Source: Terriglobia bacterium (GTDB taxonomy: Bacteria > Acidobacteriota > Terriglobia > Terriglobales > Acidobacteriaceae). Taken from it: a stretch of DNA of 64,000 bases. The position numbers and the translations under genes were made by a program. This document shows, in pieces, positions 15,078-24,973 of this stretch. The notes beneath the pieces were generated by a model, which saw only the letters and a list, made by a program, of their open reading frames with translations, did no database searches and had not been told where the DNA came from. Location of the stretch: positions 48,132-112,131 of the forward strand of contig JAIQFA010000012.1 of the NCBI GenBank assembly GCA_020073525.1, read 5' to 3'. Each line of letters begins with the position of its first letter. The stretch's first letter is position 1.

Positions 15078-16496
15078 TCAGCTCCGGCGTCCCGATCGAT
15101 AAACACCGTAAATCAGAGACATCACAGCCAACAGAGGCAGGAATGTGGGAATCGTGTATTCCAGCCCGCCCACCCAAAACGTGCTCAGCGCAATGCCGGA
15201 CAGCGCCAGGATTGCGAACAGCGTGGGCCAGGGATGGAAAGGTAGTCTTAGCGGAAGGGCGGAGAGCGCCGCCGAACTGATCCTCTGGCTAAATAGCAAA
15301 TGCGTAATCAGGATGACACCCCAGACGTAAAACATGCCCGAGACGGCAGTGCCATAGAGCAAGAGGAAAGCATTCTTCGGCGCGAAAACTGCCAGCAGAA
15401 TCGCAGCAATCATCCCTGCACTGGAGACTGCCAGGGCCCGGTGTGGAACTCCCTTCCTACTCAAACCACCGAGCCATCCCGGGGCATATTTTCCCCTTGA
15501 TAGAGAGAACAACATCCGGGTCGAGAGGTATAAGTTTGTGTTCGCACTGGAAAGGGCTGCCGTTATTACAACCAGGTTCATGATTCCGGCCGCAAACGGA
15601 ATTCCCACCGTTTCGAAGGCGCGCACAAACGGGCTGCCAGTGATGCTCGCACTTCCAGTGCGATTCCAGGGGGTCATCGCCAGCATGACGGTGATGGCCA
15701 ACACATAGAAGATGATGAGCCGATAGACGATGGTTCGCATCGCCCGGGGAATGCTGGTGGACGGGTTCTGAGCTTCACCCGCAGTCACGGCGATCACTTC
15801 CACTCCCATGTAACTTGTGATCGCCAGAGTCAGCGCCAGCCATACTCCGCGCCATCCGTGGGGCAGAAAGCCCCCGTGTCGGGTGAGGTTTACCAGACCC
15901 ACGGCGGGCCACGGGCCGAGTCCCGTGATGAGCAACAAGCCGACTGCAATAAAAACGACAATGGCAAGAACCTTGATGAGCGCAAACCAGTACTCAAACT
16001 CACCGAAGTTGCCGACTTGCAGGGCATTGATTGTCACGAGGCCGGCCGAGACCAGCAGTATCCATTCCCAACCCGGGACGTGAGGAAACCAGAATCCGAA
16101 ATAGATGGCTACCGCGGTTACTTCAGCTCCAATGGCGATAATTTGAACCAGTCCATACGTCGCACGCACAGTAAACCCAGCCCAAGGACTGAGATAGGTC
16201 TCAGCGTAGATGCCAAACGAACCAGCCACTGGATGGACAACTGCCATTTCGGCGAGAGAGTACGCCATCACAATCGCTATCAAGGCTCCGATTAGATAAC
16301 TGATAATGACGCCCGGACCCGCAAGTTCAATGGTGACGCTGCTTCCCAGGAAGAGGCCTACACCGATAGCTCCACCGATGGCGATCATCGTAAGCTGTCG
16401 GGAATTCAGCCGGCGCTGCAGTTCTCCGGGTTCCTGCGAAGGAGAAGCGGTACTCACATCCGGATGCGGCGCAAAATGCGCTACGGATTTGTCCAA
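15078..16496 (-). CDS. Amino acid permease (APC superfamily)
   Basis: The 472-residue polytopic protein has about 12 transmembrane helices. It begins with the AAT/GABA-permease signature (LNSRQLTMIAIGGAIGVGLFLGS near 30-52) and continues with SYLIGALIAIVMAYSLAEMAV and PVAGSFGIYAETYLSPWAGF. ALSSANTNLYLSTRMLFSLSRG in the second half is also typical. It is expected to import an amino acid by proton symport at the inner membrane. It heads or ends a run of minus-strand catabolic genes (two PLP enzymes, MBL hydrolase, amidohydrolase), which points to import of their breakdown product. Confidence 0.9.
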   Translation of the reverse strand: MDKSVAHFAPHPDVSTASPSQEPGELQRRLNSRQLTMIAIGGAIGVGLFLGSSVTIELAGPGVIISYLIGALIAIVMAYSLAEMAVVHPVAGSFGIYAETYLSPWAGFTVRATYGLVQIIAIGAEVTAVAIYFGFWFPHVPGWEWILLVSAGLVTINALQVGNFGEFEYWFALIKVLAIVVFIAVGLLLITGLGPWPAVGLVNLTRHGGFLPHGWRGVWLALTLAITSYMGVEVIAVTAGEAQNPSTSIPRAMRTIVYRLIIFYVLAITVMLAMTPWNRTGSASITGSPFVRAFETVGIPFAAGIMNLVVITAALSSANTNLYLSTRMLFSLSRGKYAPGWLGGLSRKGVPHRALAVSSAGMIAAILLAVFAPKNAFLLLYGTAVSGMFYVWGVILITHLLFSQRISSAALSALPLRLPFHPWPTLFAILALSGIALSTFWVGGLEYTIPTFLPLLAVMSLIYGVYRSGRRS

Positions 16497-16535
16497 GCGG
16501 CACCTGACCTTTGTGACCCAATTGTGCAGTTTCGG

Positions 16536-17786
16536 CTAATTGCGATTGACACGCCGCAACACATCGACGAACTTGCCAATCTCCTCGACGGTGTTGTAGT
16601 GGACGAGCGATGCCCGGACGGCTCCGGTCTCTGCGGGAATCCCCATGCGGCGGAGCAGACGTGGCGAGTACATATTCCCGTCTCTCACTCCGATTCCGTT
16701 TTCCGCGCACACAGCGGCCACTCGGGCGGCAGGCACTCCATTCAGATTGAAGCAGATTGTCGGCACCCGGTGCTCGAGTTGACTCGCCTTCCGGATTCCG
16801 TACACCGTAACATCATCAAGTTCCCCCATGGCCCGCAGAGCTTCGGCAGACAACGTTGCTTCGTAGACGCGAATAGCCTCCATGGCAGTCACTAAGCGAT
16901 CGCGGGGGGAAGCTGAATGTGAATCTGCAAGAAGGCTGCGGCCCAGTTCTTCAAGATAACCGACGGCTGCATTCATTCCAGCCACGTTCTCATAAACGAA
17001 GGTGCCCACCTCGATCTTGCCGGGGATCTCGTCTGGGATGAAATCTTCGCGGAACGTCGGCAATGCTTCCAGAAGTTCGCGCTTGCCCCAAAGGAAACCC
17101 ATGTGGGGAGCGAAGATCTTGTACCCGGAACAAACGAGGTAATCGCAATCCCAATCCTGCACGTCGATGACGCCATGTGGGGCATAGTGAACCGCGTCCA
17201 GGAACACCTCGGCGCCCTCCGCATGCGCCATGCGCGCGACTTCTTTCACATTGACGATTGAGCCCAACGCGTTTGACGCCACCGCGCAAGCCACCAGTCG
17301 AGTTCGGGAACTAAGGAGAGGTTCCAAATCTTCGACGTGGAGTGTCCCGTCTTCCCGCATTTTCCACCAGCGGATCTCCACTCCTTTGCCCTGCAATGCG
17401 AGCCAGGTGGCAATGTTCGCTTCATGATCCAGGTCGGACACAATGATTTCTTTGCGTGCTCCCAGGATGTCGGCGATTGCCAGACTGACCAAACGGATAA
17501 ATGAAGTGGCATTCATGCCGAACGCCACTTCGGAAGGCTCGTGCGCATTCAGCAACGTGGCCACACTCTGCCGCGCTTGCTGTATGGACGCATCGACTTC
17601 CTGACTGTGGCGATAGCGGCCGCCACGTTGCACGTTACGGGATACAAGGTGATGGCAGACCGCATCGAGCACCGACTGCGGTATCTGTGCTCCGGCGCCA
17701 TTGTCGAAAAATATAAAGTTGTCTCCGCTATTCAAGGCTGGAAACAACTGCCGCACCGAAGTGATCGGGAAACTTGAATTTGCCAT
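16536..17786 (-). CDS. Cysteine-desulfurase-like class-V aminotransferase (VC1184-type)
   Basis: The 416-residue fold-type I PLP enzyme matches the cysteine desulfurase-like subgroup typified by Vibrio VC1184. Visible features are FFDNGAGAQIPQSVLDAV near residues 25-42, a DLDHEANIATW segment, the cofactor region FLDAVHYAPHGVIDV, and the PLP-lysine motif CSGYKIFAPHMGF. The function could be a C-S lyase or a racemase/epimerase; substrate unknown. Only 3 bp separate it from the MBL hydrolase upstream (17790), suggesting translational coupling. A second class-V enzyme lies at 23441-24610 in the same island. Confidence 0.85.
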   Translation of the reverse strand: MANSSFPITSVRQLFPALNSGDNFIFFDNGAGAQIPQSVLDAVCHHLVSRNVQRGGRYRHSQEVDASIQQARQSVATLLNAHEPSEVAFGMNATSFIRLVSLAIADILGARKEIIVSDLDHEANIATWLALQGKGVEIRWWKMREDGTLHVEDLEPLLSSRTRLVACAVASNALGSIVNVKEVARMAHAEGAEVFLDAVHYAPHGVIDVQDWDCDYLVCSGYKIFAPHMGFLWGKRELLEALPTFREDFIPDEIPGKIEVGTFVYENVAGMNAAVGYLEELGRSLLADSHSASPRDRLVTAMEAIRVYEATLSAEALRAMGELDDVTVYGIRKASQLEHRVPTICFNLNGVPAARVAAVCAENGIGVRDGNMYSPRLLRRMGIPAETGAVRASLVHYNTVEEIGKFVDVLRRVNRN

Positions 17787-17789
17787 TTT

Positions 17790-18668
17790 CTAATGTGCTT
17801 GCATTTGCTGGTAAATGACGGCGGCGTTATCGGAAAACGTGGCTTCGTACTTGGTGTACTGCCTAAAATCGGAGTATTTCTCCATATGAATGTCGTGCCG
17901 CACCTGCTCGATCGTTTTGTTTTTCTGCTTTAAGGCAAGCACTTGCTGGTATAGATCATTCAGGTAATCGCGAAACCGCTTCAACTCCGACTTTGTAGCA
18001 AGTTCGAAGTGGCCCGGGACAACGTTCTCCAATGGCAACTCCAGAACATGGTCCAGGGAATGAATCCAAGTCTCGACACTGCCGTCGTCCATCGCGGGTG
18101 ACGATCGGTTGAGAAACAGATCTCCCATCGAAATCGCACGCTGTTCGGGAAAGTAGACCAGGGCGTCGCCAGAGGTATGGGCTTTGCCAGGAAAGTAAAT
18201 TTGAACGGAATACGGATCGAGGTGCAACGTGACTTGTTGCTGGAAAGTGAGGTCGGCTGGTTCAAAGTGGAAGGCTTTCATGCCTGGATCTTTTTGGAGT
18301 GCCAGCGTGCGTTCACGGGTGAAGTCCGTGCTGATCACGACCGCCGCTGGGCCAACAACCGCGTTTCCTCCCTGATGATCCGGATGATAGTGTGTGTTTA
18401 CCACATACGTCACGGGCAAGCGTGAGACTCGCCGGATCGCGCTGAGCAATTTGGATCCTTCGGTTGCGTTGAGTCCGGTGTCGACAACCAGAATCCCCGC
18501 GTCTCCAACCAGGAAAGTGGAATTCGCGCTGGAATCGTTGTCGGAGATATAGGCGAAAAGTCCCATCCCAATCTGTTTGACCGCCGGTTCAGCCACGGCC
18601 ACCGTGGAGCAGATCGACACGAGCAGTACCACGTCCAGAAACTTAGAGTTCCGCAATCGAGTCCTCAT
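17790..18668 (-). CDS. Secreted MBL-fold metallohydrolase
   Basis: The 292-residue protein starts with a signal peptide (FLDVVLLVSICSTVAVAEPA). It carries the metallo-beta-lactamase-fold metal motifs: NTHYHPDHQGGN (HxHxDH), a later GKAHTSGDALVYFP and a C-terminal VVPGHFE. The arrangement resembles quinoprotein-relay or SoxH-type MBL hydrolases more than a clinical beta-lactamase. Its stop/start region touches the receptor end at 18668, so the block is tightly packed. It is probably periplasmic. The substrate is unknown; given the neighbours, a cyclic amide, thioester or lactone of an amino-acid-like compound is possible. Confidence 0.85.
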   Translation of the reverse strand: MRTRLRNSKFLDVVLLVSICSTVAVAEPAVKQIGMGLFAYISDNDSSANSTFLVGDAGILVVDTGLNATEGSKLLSAIRRVSRLPVTYVVNTHYHPDHQGGNAVVGPAAVVISTDFTRERTLALQKDPGMKAFHFEPADLTFQQQVTLHLDPYSVQIYFPGKAHTSGDALVYFPEQRAISMGDLFLNRSSPAMDDGSVETWIHSLDHVLELPLENVVPGHFELATKSELKRFRDYLNDLYQQVLALKQKNKTIEQVRHDIHMEKYSDFRQYTKYEATFSDNAAVIYQQMQAH

Positions 18669-21600
18669 CAGAAACTGAGCTTCAAGGCGAACTGGACCAG
18701 CCTCGGTCCGCCTGATCCCAAACCTACGTTGTTTTGCGCAGCATCCGGAGTAGTGAAAAGCGCTCCAAAGTTAGGTGCTGCGGAGATATTGCTGGGTAAG
18801 GCAAAGCTGGGATGATTGGTGATGTTGAAGAACTCAGCCCGGAACTGTGCGTTGAACTTCTCGGTAACCTTCATGTTCTTCAAGATGGAGAAATCAAAAT
18901 CACGATATCCCGGTCCAGTGACAATGTTTCGTCCAGCGGTACCGAAGGTCAGCGGCTGGTTGTCAACGAATGCGGCCGTGTTGAACCACTTCTGGACGGT
19001 GTGGGGACCGGCGTTGGGATCGCCGACCAGATCGGGTCGGTCGTTGCCAAGTCCGGTACCGCTTAATCCCTTCCCGGTCAGAACCGAGAATGGCTGGCCG
19101 GCCTGCAGAGTCAGGATGCCACCTGCTTGCCAGCCCTCGCCGAGCAACTTGGGCAGGCTGTGGAGCACGGGTAGCTCATATGTAAAGCTCCAACTCAGGC
19201 GGTGGCGAATATCAAAGTCCGAGCTCCCACGTTCTGCCCGCAGGTTGTAGTTATCTTGCGGGAAGATTGTGGTGCCATTCGCGCCGGATCCAAAGAATAC
19301 GGAGGCTCCATCGATCGAATGCGACCAGGTGTACGAAGCCAGAAACGAGAGGCCGTTGCTGAAACGCTTGTCCAGCTTCGCTTGCAGGCTATGGTAATTC
19401 GAACTCACAACGTCCTCGGCCTGAAACAGCTGAGCAAAGCCAAAGTAAGGGGTCCGCACAATGCTCGGGATGGAGCCCCAAAGCTGGTTGTCATAAAGAA
19501 ACTGGGCAACTGCGGGAGGAATTCCGATGAGTTCCATGCGCGCAACAACATTGGGCGTCAGTTGATCAATCTGCTGCTTGGTAATATATGCCTGATCGAT
19601 CTGCCGGAACCGCGGCAGCTTGGTTCCCGTTGTGCCCACGTAGGCAACGTCCAGCAGCATGCGTCCGGGCAGTTGGTGTTGGATTCCCAGGTTGTAATGC
19701 TGCGCGTACGGCGTCCGCAACCTCTGCTGCGTGACCGTCAACACTGGAAATCCGGAAGGTGCAAAAGTGTTTGGCCAGCCTGCAAATGGAAAGGGAGTGA
19801 AGAAATCAGGCAAGAACGGCGGGTTGAGCATCACATTGCCCGGGATGTTTCCGATGATGGTTTCGTAGAACAATCCATAGCCTGTGCGCACCACCGTTCT
19901 TCCTTTGCCGAATAAGTCCCAGGCGAGCCCAATTCGTGGAGCAAAGTTATGGTGGTCCCCGTCGTAGATGCCGCCTACTTGATCTTGGGTGACGACTCCG
20001 GAGGCTTGCAGGGCCGCCAAGTCAGTCTGAACATTCGGGTTCGTAGGATCTAAGAAGGTTGTATAGTTCTGTGGCCTCCAGGAACTGAGCCGCCCGTGAG
20101 CTTCATGCAAAACCGTATTTAATTCATAGCGCAAGCCGTAGTTCAACGTCACATTGGAACGCAGTTTGAAGGTGTCTTGCGCGAAGAGTCCGTAGCTGCT
20201 GTTACGGAAGTTGCGATGAGAATCGCCAACGAATTGGAGCGCTCCGTCGGGAATACCTTGCGCAAAGTCGATCAGGGCATTCGGAATGTTCACCGGATTT
20301 CCGCTACCATCGGTCCCGGCGAGATTATCCAATCCGCTGAAGCTGATCTGCCCACTGAATGCGAGGTCATACAACCGGTTGAGTTGCAGGTAACGAATAT
20401 CGCCACCGACCTTGAACGAGTGCCTTGCGGTGGTGTGCGAAAGATTGTCGATCCACTGAAAGGTATTTGTCGCCGTGCGATTCGGCTGATCGATCCCGCC
20501 GCCCAGATTAGTTATCGATGAACTTCCCGAGACAAATCCACCCGCAAAAGCCAATTGCGGAATGTTGCCCAGACTCAGGGGTGAATTGGCAGCCCATCCG
20601 GTATTGAATCCGAAATCCGCCGCCTTCGGTCCGGATTCGGTGGCGAGCAAGATGTTGGAGCGGGTAAAGCCAAAACGCGCCTCATTCAGAGTCCTGGGAC
20701 TGATCACCCGAGTGTAAGACAAAGCTACAAGATGGTTGGCTCCGTTGTCGTTCACTCCATAACCGGGAACGTTCGTTCCGCTCTGTCCCGGAGTGAAAGG
20801 GAAGAAAATATCGACCCTCGTCCTGCTGTAGCGCGCCGATAGCGTGTCGGAACTTCGCAGGTGATGGTCCACTTTCACCAGGAATTGATCGGTAGCATCA
20901 CTTTGCTTGGGAGATGAAATAAAGTTGCCCGAGGAGCTGCTCAGATTGGGCTGAGGGAACAGGCTGTCAAAAATCTGGGAGCTCACCGGATTTACCGCGA
21001 TGGTGATCGGGTTGCCGTTGTTATCAAGGAATTGGCCTTCGCGTTCCGCCACTGTAGGCACGTTGGTGATCCGAGTGATTCCCGCTTGACGGCGAAAGCC
21101 CTCGTAGTTCAAGAAGAAGAATGTCCTGTTCTCGATGATCGGCCCTCCCAGCGTCCCGCCGAACTGATTGAGACGTAACGCTGACTTGGCAAAGCCCGAT
21201 TCATTGAAGTAGTTTCTCGCGTCAAGCGCATCGTTGCGGAAGAACTCATAGAGCGATCCGTGCAAATGGTTCGATCCCGACTTCGTTACCAGGTTCACCA
21301 CGGACCCGGTGTTCCTTCCGTATTCAGCCGAAAAGGTGTTGGTCTGAACTTCAAACTCCTGAATGGAATCGATCGAAGGTATCTGCGCCGCCGCTCCGCC
21401 AAAGGAGTCGTTGTTATCGACGCCGTCGACCAGGAAGTTATTGGAGGTCGATCGCTGCCCATTGGAAGAGAAACCCGATACTCCGCCCTCTCCGCCCTGC
21501 TGGCCCCCTCCGCCACCGGAGCTCGCAACTCCCGGGTTCAGGCGCGCCAATTGTGCGAAATCACGGCCATTGAGCGGCAGGTCTTCGACCTTGCGATTGT

Positions 21601-22015
21601 CGATGATCTCTCCGAGTTTCGAGGTTTCGGTCTGGGTCAAGGCTGCGTCAGCCTGGACTTCGACAATCTCTGCTTTGGCGCCTACGTGCAGCACGATGTC
21701 AACGGTACGGACTTGATCGATACCAACCTCGATGCCGGTTGTGGCGCCAGTCGCGAATCCCACTGCTTCCGCCTTGATCTGGTAGACCCCGGTGGGCAGG
21801 GCAATGATGCGAAAGATGCCGTTGTCGGCCGTGGTGGTCTCGCGCTGGAGACCAGTGGAAGGACTGGTAACTGTCACTTTCGCGCCGGCAATGGTGGCAC
21901 CTTTTTGATCTCGAATTGCGCCGACAATTCCACCTTGAGTAGTTTGCGCAAGAGCTTCACTGCCGAGCAGCACCACGGCCAAGAACAGCATTCGGCTCAA
22001 TCTTGACGTCCACAT
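18668..22015 (-). CDS. Oar-like TonB-dependent receptor
   Basis: The 1115-residue outer-membrane protein has a signal peptide (LFLAVVLLGSEALAQ). A carboxypeptidase-regulatory-like beta-sandwich follows (GGIVGAIRDQKGATIAGAKVTV to about residue 105), then a plug domain (LPLNGRDFAQLARLNPGV; FLVDGVDNNDSFGG) and a large beta-barrel ending in FALKLSF with a terminal aromatic. The ATG at 22015 is preceded by AGGGGG and starts a normal signal peptide; in-frame upstream codons do not. It likely imports a large substrate for the surrounding enzymes. A diverged paralogue is encoded divergently at 24974. Confidence 0.93.
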   Translation of the reverse strand: MWTSRLSRMLFLAVVLLGSEALAQTTQGGIVGAIRDQKGATIAGAKVTVTSPSTGLQRETTTADNGIFRIIALPTGVYQIKAEAVGFATGATTGIEVGIDQVRTVDIVLHVGAKAEIVEVQADAALTQTETSKLGEIIDNRKVEDLPLNGRDFAQLARLNPGVASSGGGGGQQGGEGGVSGFSSNGQRSTSNNFLVDGVDNNDSFGGAAAQIPSIDSIQEFEVQTNTFSAEYGRNTGSVVNLVTKSGSNHLHGSLYEFFRNDALDARNYFNESGFAKSALRLNQFGGTLGGPIIENRTFFFLNYEGFRRQAGITRITNVPTVAEREGQFLDNNGNPITIAVNPVSSQIFDSLFPQPNLSSSSGNFISSPKQSDATDQFLVKVDHHLRSSDTLSARYSRTRVDIFFPFTPGQSGTNVPGYGVNDNGANHLVALSYTRVISPRTLNEARFGFTRSNILLATESGPKAADFGFNTGWAANSPLSLGNIPQLAFAGGFVSGSSSITNLGGGIDQPNRTATNTFQWIDNLSHTTARHSFKVGGDIRYLQLNRLYDLAFSGQISFSGLDNLAGTDGSGNPVNIPNALIDFAQGIPDGALQFVGDSHRNFRNSSYGLFAQDTFKLRSNVTLNYGLRYELNTVLHEAHGRLSSWRPQNYTTFLDPTNPNVQTDLAALQASGVVTQDQVGGIYDGDHHNFAPRIGLAWDLFGKGRTVVRTGYGLFYETIIGNIPGNVMLNPPFLPDFFTPFPFAGWPNTFAPSGFPVLTVTQQRLRTPYAQHYNLGIQHQLPGRMLLDVAYVGTTGTKLPRFRQIDQAYITKQQIDQLTPNVVARMELIGIPPAVAQFLYDNQLWGSIPSIVRTPYFGFAQLFQAEDVVSSNYHSLQAKLDKRFSNGLSFLASYTWSHSIDGASVFFGSGANGTTIFPQDNYNLRAERGSSDFDIRHRLSWSFTYELPVLHSLPKLLGEGWQAGGILTLQAGQPFSVLTGKGLSGTGLGNDRPDLVGDPNAGPHTVQKWFNTAAFVDNQPLTFGTAGRNIVTGPGYRDFDFSILKNMKVTEKFNAQFRAEFFNITNHPSFALPSNISAAPNFGALFTTPDAAQNNVGLGSGGPRLVQFALKLSF

Positions 22016-22074
22016 ACGCCACCCCCTGGTTGAGGTCCTTAAGTCGAAATCAGCTCTGCAAATGGACCTTGCCC

Positions 22075-23424
22075 TCAACGCGCCTGCGCGGCTGAATTCG
22101 GTCCCGAAATCTCGTTCTTGTACACGACGCCATCTTTCATCACGAATTGAACATGTTGCAGTAAACGAATGTCACTGAGCGGATCGCCCTTCACCGCCAC
22201 CATGTCGGCAAGCATGCCCGCATGAATGGCCCCAATGCGATCCGACCATCCCATCAGCTCCGCAGCATTCACTGTGCCGCTTTGCAGTGCCTGCGTCGGA
22301 GTTAGTCCGAGCTCAACCATGGACCAGAACTCGCCTCCGTTTTGCCCGTGAGGATAGACACCGGCATCGGTTCCGAGTGCGACGCGAACTCCGCTGTGAA
22401 ACGCCTTCGTCATGTTCTTCTTGGCCGCGGGAATGATGATGGCGGATTTTTCCATCACCCATGGCGGGAGATGCATCTGGGGCGCGTGTTCTTCAAACCA
22501 GAAGAGGGGATAGGAGGTGGGCACAAGAAACGTGTTGTGCTCTCTCATCAGCGCGATGCCTTCGTCGTCCAGGAAAATGCCGTGTTCGATCGAGTCCACT
22601 CCGGCACGCACCGCATCCTTGATAGAAATAGCGGAGTGAGCGTGAGTCGCTACTTTGCGACCGAGCCGATGCGATTCCTCCACCAGGACTTTCATTTCCG
22701 CGGGACTGTACTGCTCGAGCAACGGATTATCGCCTTTCGAGAAAACACCCCCAGAAGCGCAAAACTTGATGACATCGGCACCGTACTTGATCACCTCGCG
22801 CACGCGGTGCATCACGGCCTCGGGGCCATCGGCCACGCCTTCCGCGGAATAATGAAATTCGAACGGCAACAGGCTGTTGTCGCAGTGTCCGCCAGTAATG
22901 CCGAGGGGAGGACCTGACACTTGCATTCGAGGACCGATTACGTCTCCGGCGTTGATGGCGTCGCGGAGGGCCACGTCCGAGTACCCTTCCGCACCGACAT
23001 TGCGTACCGTGGTGAATCCGGCCAACAGCGTGAGCCGTGCGTTTTTGGCGCCCAGAAGTGCGGCACGAGGCGAAGAGATGCCCAAACCTTCATATCCTCC
23101 GCTACCTGCGTCGGACGTCAGGTGAGTGTGGACATCGATGAATCCGGGCAGAAGCGTCGCATCTCCGAGATCGATGAGCGTGGCGCCTGAGATAGAAGGT
23201 GTGCTGCCGTTCGAAACCGAATCGATCTTGCTTCCGACGATGACAATCACAGGCCGGTCGAGCATACGGCCTGCAACCGGGTCAAACAGCCTCCCGGCTC
23301 GAACGACCACGGTGTGAACAGGCTTTGTCTCCTGGGCAAAGGAATTCGTCAGCCCAAGGCAAAGCACGCAAGCCGCGAAAGTGATTCGGCGAAACCAGCT
23401 GTAACAACCGAGGCCGAGGCCCAT
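22075..23424 (-). CDS. Secreted amidohydrolase (imidazolonepropionase/prolidase-like)
   Basis: The 449-residue protein has a signal peptide (ITFAACVLCLGLTNSFAQ) and the amidohydrolase TIM barrel. Metal ligands are visible in FIDVHTHLTSD (HxH), VATHAHS, SIEHGIFLDDEG and GTDAGVYPHG. An N-terminal beta-sandwich strand (VVRAGRLFDPVAGRMLDRPVIV) and C-terminal GTVNAAELMG and GMLADMVAVKGDPL complete the family pattern. Secreted members often hydrolyse dipeptides or cyclic imides. The ATG at 23424 follows AGGAGAG. The stop is 60 bp before the receptor start and the start is 16 bp after the class-V enzyme, so these genes form one transcription unit. Confidence 0.9.
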   Translation of the reverse strand: MGLGLGCYSWFRRITFAACVLCLGLTNSFAQETKPVHTVVVRAGRLFDPVAGRMLDRPVIVIVGSKIDSVSNGSTPSISGATLIDLGDATLLPGFIDVHTHLTSDAGSGGYEGLGISSPRAALLGAKNARLTLLAGFTTVRNVGAEGYSDVALRDAINAGDVIGPRMQVSGPPLGITGGHCDNSLLPFEFHYSAEGVADGPEAVMHRVREVIKYGADVIKFCASGGVFSKGDNPLLEQYSPAEMKVLVEESHRLGRKVATHAHSAISIKDAVRAGVDSIEHGIFLDDEGIALMREHNTFLVPTSYPLFWFEEHAPQMHLPPWVMEKSAIIIPAAKKNMTKAFHSGVRVALGTDAGVYPHGQNGGEFWSMVELGLTPTQALQSGTVNAAELMGWSDRIGAIHAGMLADMVAVKGDPLSDIRLLQHVQFVMKDGVVYKNEISGPNSAAQAR

Positions 23425-23440
23425 GCTTTCTCTCCTGCCG

Positions 23441-24610
23441 CTAGGACTCACTTCCTGCACTGATCGCGGCCGGTGCCGTAACCAGCATCGCAAGGTTTTG
23501 CTGTAACAGGCGAAGCACAAACTTTACGTCGTCCAGGGTGTTGTAAGCGTGAAAAGAAATCCTCAAACCATCATGCCGGCTGGAACAAATCACCCCGTCT
23601 CTGGCGAACAAGCGAACCAGACCGTCAGCATCCCTGGACTGCAGGACGACGAGCGGTCCTACGCTGTCGAGTGGCGTCTTGATCTGAATGGCAAGCTCCG
23701 AAGCGCCACTGATCAAAGCCTTCGTCAGAACGCGAATCTGGTCGGCGACATTGTGTAATCCGAACTGCTGAAGGAGTTTGACCCCCGCGACGGCGCCATA
23801 AATAGTGGGAATCGGCGGCGTACCCGACTCGAAGCGGCGAGTGCCTGGGGCGGGATCGAAGAGCTTCACATCAAACGCAAAAGGGTTCCTCTGGCCGAAC
23901 CAACCTGTGACGGTCGGCACCAGCGATTCAGCGATCGCTTTGCGCACATACATGAAAGCCATGCCCGGCGGCCCCAGCAGGTACTTCAACGTCCCGCTCA
24001 CATAGGCGTCCACCTGCATCGCCTTCACATCGATCGGGCGAGTTCCGCTGTCCTGGTAGTCATCCAGCAGCACTAGTGCGCCGCGGTCGTGCGCGATCTT
24101 CGTAATTTCCGCGACCGGGCTACGAAAGCCGTTCATGAAGCACATATGAGTCAGAGGAACAATCAGAGTGTTACGATCCACAAGCGCGTCATAGGCTTCC
24201 GCTCGCAGGCGATTCTTTTCCGCCTCCACAAAAATCACATCCGCTCCGCGGGAACGCTGCGCGAGCCAGATATGCCCCATGGTGGGAAATTCGAATTCCC
24301 CAAGCACGACCTTGTTCCGCTGCTGGAACGATAAGGCGCTGGCGAGAGCATTGACACCCGCTGAGGCACTGGCAACGAGTGCCACTTCTTCCGTTTCGGC
24401 GCCAATCAGAGCTGCAAAGTCACGACGCCCAGCTTCGTACTGATCAATCCATATGTCCCAGGGAGAACCGTGTTCGTGCCAACTGCGCAGGTATTCGAGC
24501 ATGCCCTCTTCCACATCCTGAGAGAGCGCTCCCTGGGAACAGCTGTTGAGATAGATCTTCTCCCCCAGGACTGGGAATCGCTTGCGAAAATCAGCAATGC
24601 TTTCTGACAC
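23441..24610 (-). CDS. Class-V aminotransferase (isopenicillin-N-epimerase-like)
   Basis: The 389-residue PLP enzyme has KIYLNSCSQGALS near residues 18-30, SASAGVNALASAL, an ALVLLDDYQDSGT cofactor segment and the lysine motif VSGTLKYLLGPPGMAF. It is related to isopenicillin N epimerase and cysteine desulfurase-type enzymes; the exact reaction is unknown. It is the first gene of the minus-strand unit that runs through the amidohydrolase, receptor, MBL hydrolase and second class-V enzyme, and it faces the divergent promoter region at 24611-24973. Confidence 0.85.
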   Translation of the reverse strand: MSESIADFRKRFPVLGEKIYLNSCSQGALSQDVEEGMLEYLRSWHEHGSPWDIWIDQYEAGRRDFAALIGAETEEVALVASASAGVNALASALSFQQRNKVVLGEFEFPTMGHIWLAQRSRGADVIFVEAEKNRLRAEAYDALVDRNTLIVPLTHMCFMNGFRSPVAEITKIAHDRGALVLLDDYQDSGTRPIDVKAMQVDAYVSGTLKYLLGPPGMAFMYVRKAIAESLVPTVTGWFGQRNPFAFDVKLFDPAPGTRRFESGTPPIPTIYGAVAGVKLLQQFGLHNVADQIRVLTKALISGASELAIQIKTPLDSVGPLVVLQSRDADGLVRLFARDGVICSSRHDGLRISFHAYNTLDDVKFVLRLLQQNLAMLVTAPAAISAGSES

Positions 24611-24973
24611 ATGCCCCTCGTCTCGTCACGGCTCAGAGTGCCCGCTTTCGTCAGCGGCCATGATCCACGCGAGTGGGCGTAAAAGTACCGCTGGTGACCG
24701 CTATATGTCAAGATGATTTTTATTGATATGCACATGGTATGCAAGTTAACCACGCGGGATACGCAGTTCGATGGACTTCTAGAATGCGTGTTTCACAGAA
24801 CGTTTCCGTAGTGTCTAGGTTCCGTACCCTGCCCGGAATGCCCAAGCTCGATTCGAGACCTGGAGAAATTGCGCCACAGTTTTAGTGATCTGGTATATCA
24901 ATATAATTCTCTTGACATAGCAAACAGGTGAGGGGTACCTTTTGGCCCGCGCATTCGTTCAAGGAGAGTGGCC
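24611..24973. promoter_or_regulatory. Divergent promoter region of the catabolic island
   Basis: This 363-bp AT-richer segment separates the divergent class-V enzyme and TonB receptor genes. A candidate plus-strand promoter is TTGACA at 24912-24917 with a weak TACCTT 18 bp further. Several related AT-rich motifs occur: TTGATATGCACATGGTATGCAA near 24722-24743 and TGGTATATCA near 24891-24900. TGGTATGC also occurs just upstream of the GntR gene near 30196. GntR/FCD proteins often bind short TGGTATACCA-type sites, so these could be operators. This is inference from motif similarity only. Confidence 0.4.

Noticed and set aside
15078..24610. Idea that the island degrades beta-lactams (MBL hydrolase plus isopenicillin-N-epimerase-like enzymes)
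   Set aside because: The MBL resembles relay/SoxH-type hydrolases rather than beta-lactamases, and the PLP enzymes belong to broad families; evidence too thin.
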